A stretch of 64,000 nucleotides of DNA from Tissierella sp. MB52-C2 (lineage in GTDB: Bacteria > Bacillota > Clostridia > Tissierellales > Tissierellaceae): contig NZ_CP133261.1 of assembly GCF_030931715.1 (NCBI RefSeq), forward strand, positions 1,178,001 to 1,242,000, given 5' to 3'. Of this stretch, positions 63,415-64,000 are shown piece after piece (the first letter of the stretch is position 1; each line of letters begins with the position of its first letter). The position numbers and the translations under genes were made by a program. Below the pieces are notes generated by a model, which saw nothing but the letters and a program-made list of their open reading frames with translations, was not told the origin of the DNA and searched no databases.

Positions 63415-64000
63415 ATGACTGAAAAAGAAAAACTAATTGAATTAAAAGATTTGCAGATAACATTTGGAAAAGGTAAAAAGAAATTTGTAGCTGTGGATGA
63501 TGTTAATTTTCATATTTATAAAGGTGAAACTTTTTCTTTAGTAGGGGAATCAGGCTCAGGAAAAACTACTATAGGTCGTGCTATAGTAAGATTAAATCCA
63601 ACATCATCAGGTGATATTTATTTTAAAGGACAAAAGATAAATGGTAAAATTTCTAAACAATTGGATGAAGAAGTTATTAGAAAATGTCAGATGATATTTC
63701 AAGATCCTATGGCTTCTCTAAATGAAAGAGCAAAAGTTGAATATATAATATCAGAAGGATTATTAAATTTTCATCTATATAAGGATGATAAAGACCGGGC
63801 GGAAAAGGTTCAAAAAGCATTACTTGAAGTAGGTCTTTTGCCAGAGTTTGCTTCTCGATTTCCACATGAATTTTCAGGTGGTCAAAGGCAACGTATTGGT
63901 ATAGCAAGGGCATTAGTTATGGAACCAGAGTTTATAGTAGCAGATGAACCGATATCAGCATTAGATGTTTCTATTCGTGCACAGGTTCTTAATTTACTAA
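63415..64000 (+). CDS. oppF: Oligopeptide ABC transporter ATPase OppF, 5' part
   Basis: Starts at ATG 63415, three bases after the oppD stop, behind GGGAGGAG, and runs off the window at residue 195. Walker [10 protein letters not shown] (~45), signature [15 protein letters not shown] and Walker [13 protein letters not shown] are all present. It forms the ATPase pair with OppD. The C-terminus lies outside the window. Confidence 0.95.
   Translation, partial: MTEKEKLIELKDLQITFGKGKKKFVAVDDVNFHIYKGETFSLVGESGSGKTTIGRAIVRLNPTSSGDIYFKGQKINGKISKQLDEEVIRKCQMIFQDPMASLNERAKVEYIISEGLLNFHLYKDDKDRAEKVQKALLEVGLLPEFASRFPHEFSGGQRQRIGIARALVMEPEFIVADEPISALDVSIRAQVLNLL

Noticed and set aside
1-64000. CRISPR arrays, tRNA, rRNA
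   Set aside because: No regularly spaced repeats, and no recognisable tRNA or rRNA sequence on either strand.

Overview
The window is low-GC DNA with Shine-Dalgarno-led genes, clostridial-type regulators and a Gram-positive ethanolamine (eut) cluster. It most likely comes from an anaerobic clostridial Firmicute; the genus cannot be fixed from sequence alone. No rRNA, tRNA or CRISPR array was seen.

1-12,056: a nearly continuous plus-strand ethanolamine operon: eutG (3' end only), eutS, eutA, eutB, eutC, eutL, a eutK-like shell gene with a C-terminal SAP/Rho-N-like tail, eutE, eutM, eutT, eutD (PduL type), a eut_hyp gene, eutN, eutH and eutQ. EutH imports ethanolamine. EutBC, reactivated by EutA and supplied with adenosylcobalamin by EutT, makes acetaldehyde inside a shell of EutS/L/K/M/N. 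EutE, EutD and EutG then process it, and EutQ has acetate-kinase-like capacity. Ahead of eutA lies a textbook two-hairpin ANTAR (EutV) antitermination element overlapping a terminator. eutVW themselves are not in the window.

12,085-23,916: an IS3-family element broken by two A-tract indels lies directly behind eutQ. Beyond it are decayed genes (transposase, methyltransferase, transglutaminase-like protein) mixed with intact regulators, a TetR-controlled ABC-2 exporter, a duplicated-repeat protein and small membrane proteins.

24,202-30,474: an AgrC/LytTR-type two-component system on the minus strand, bracketed by a ~60-bp inverted repeat, faces a large FtsX permease and its ATPase. A 9-12-9 direct repeat with a GTT core in front of the permease fits a LytTR operator.

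30,475-34,961: a ribosome-protection/resistance block: an Lsa-like ABC-F protein, a Cfr-like 23S rRNA methyltransferase and an ANT(9)/AadA-like nucleotidyltransferase. The ABC-F gene is preceded by a 6-codon uORF with a transcription attenuator. In addition, the ABC-F and Cfr-like genes each carry a homologous 26-codon leader peptide embedded in the same foldable RNA. This duplicated leader is the most notable observation in the window.

35,129-58,017: an accessory region of mostly single-gene units (VOC/HxlR pair, TetR, GNATs, cytidine deaminase, methyltransferases, AraC regulators, RlmCD-like enzyme, NUDIX, sigma/anti-sigma pair, ABC exporter, an AraC-GNAT fusion, histidine phosphatase, AP endonuclease). 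Truncated genes, recurring promoter, terminator and short repeat modules, and a second, intact IS3 copy are interspersed.

58,273-64,000: an oligopeptide ABC importer operon, oppABCD plus the start of oppF, with its own promoter.
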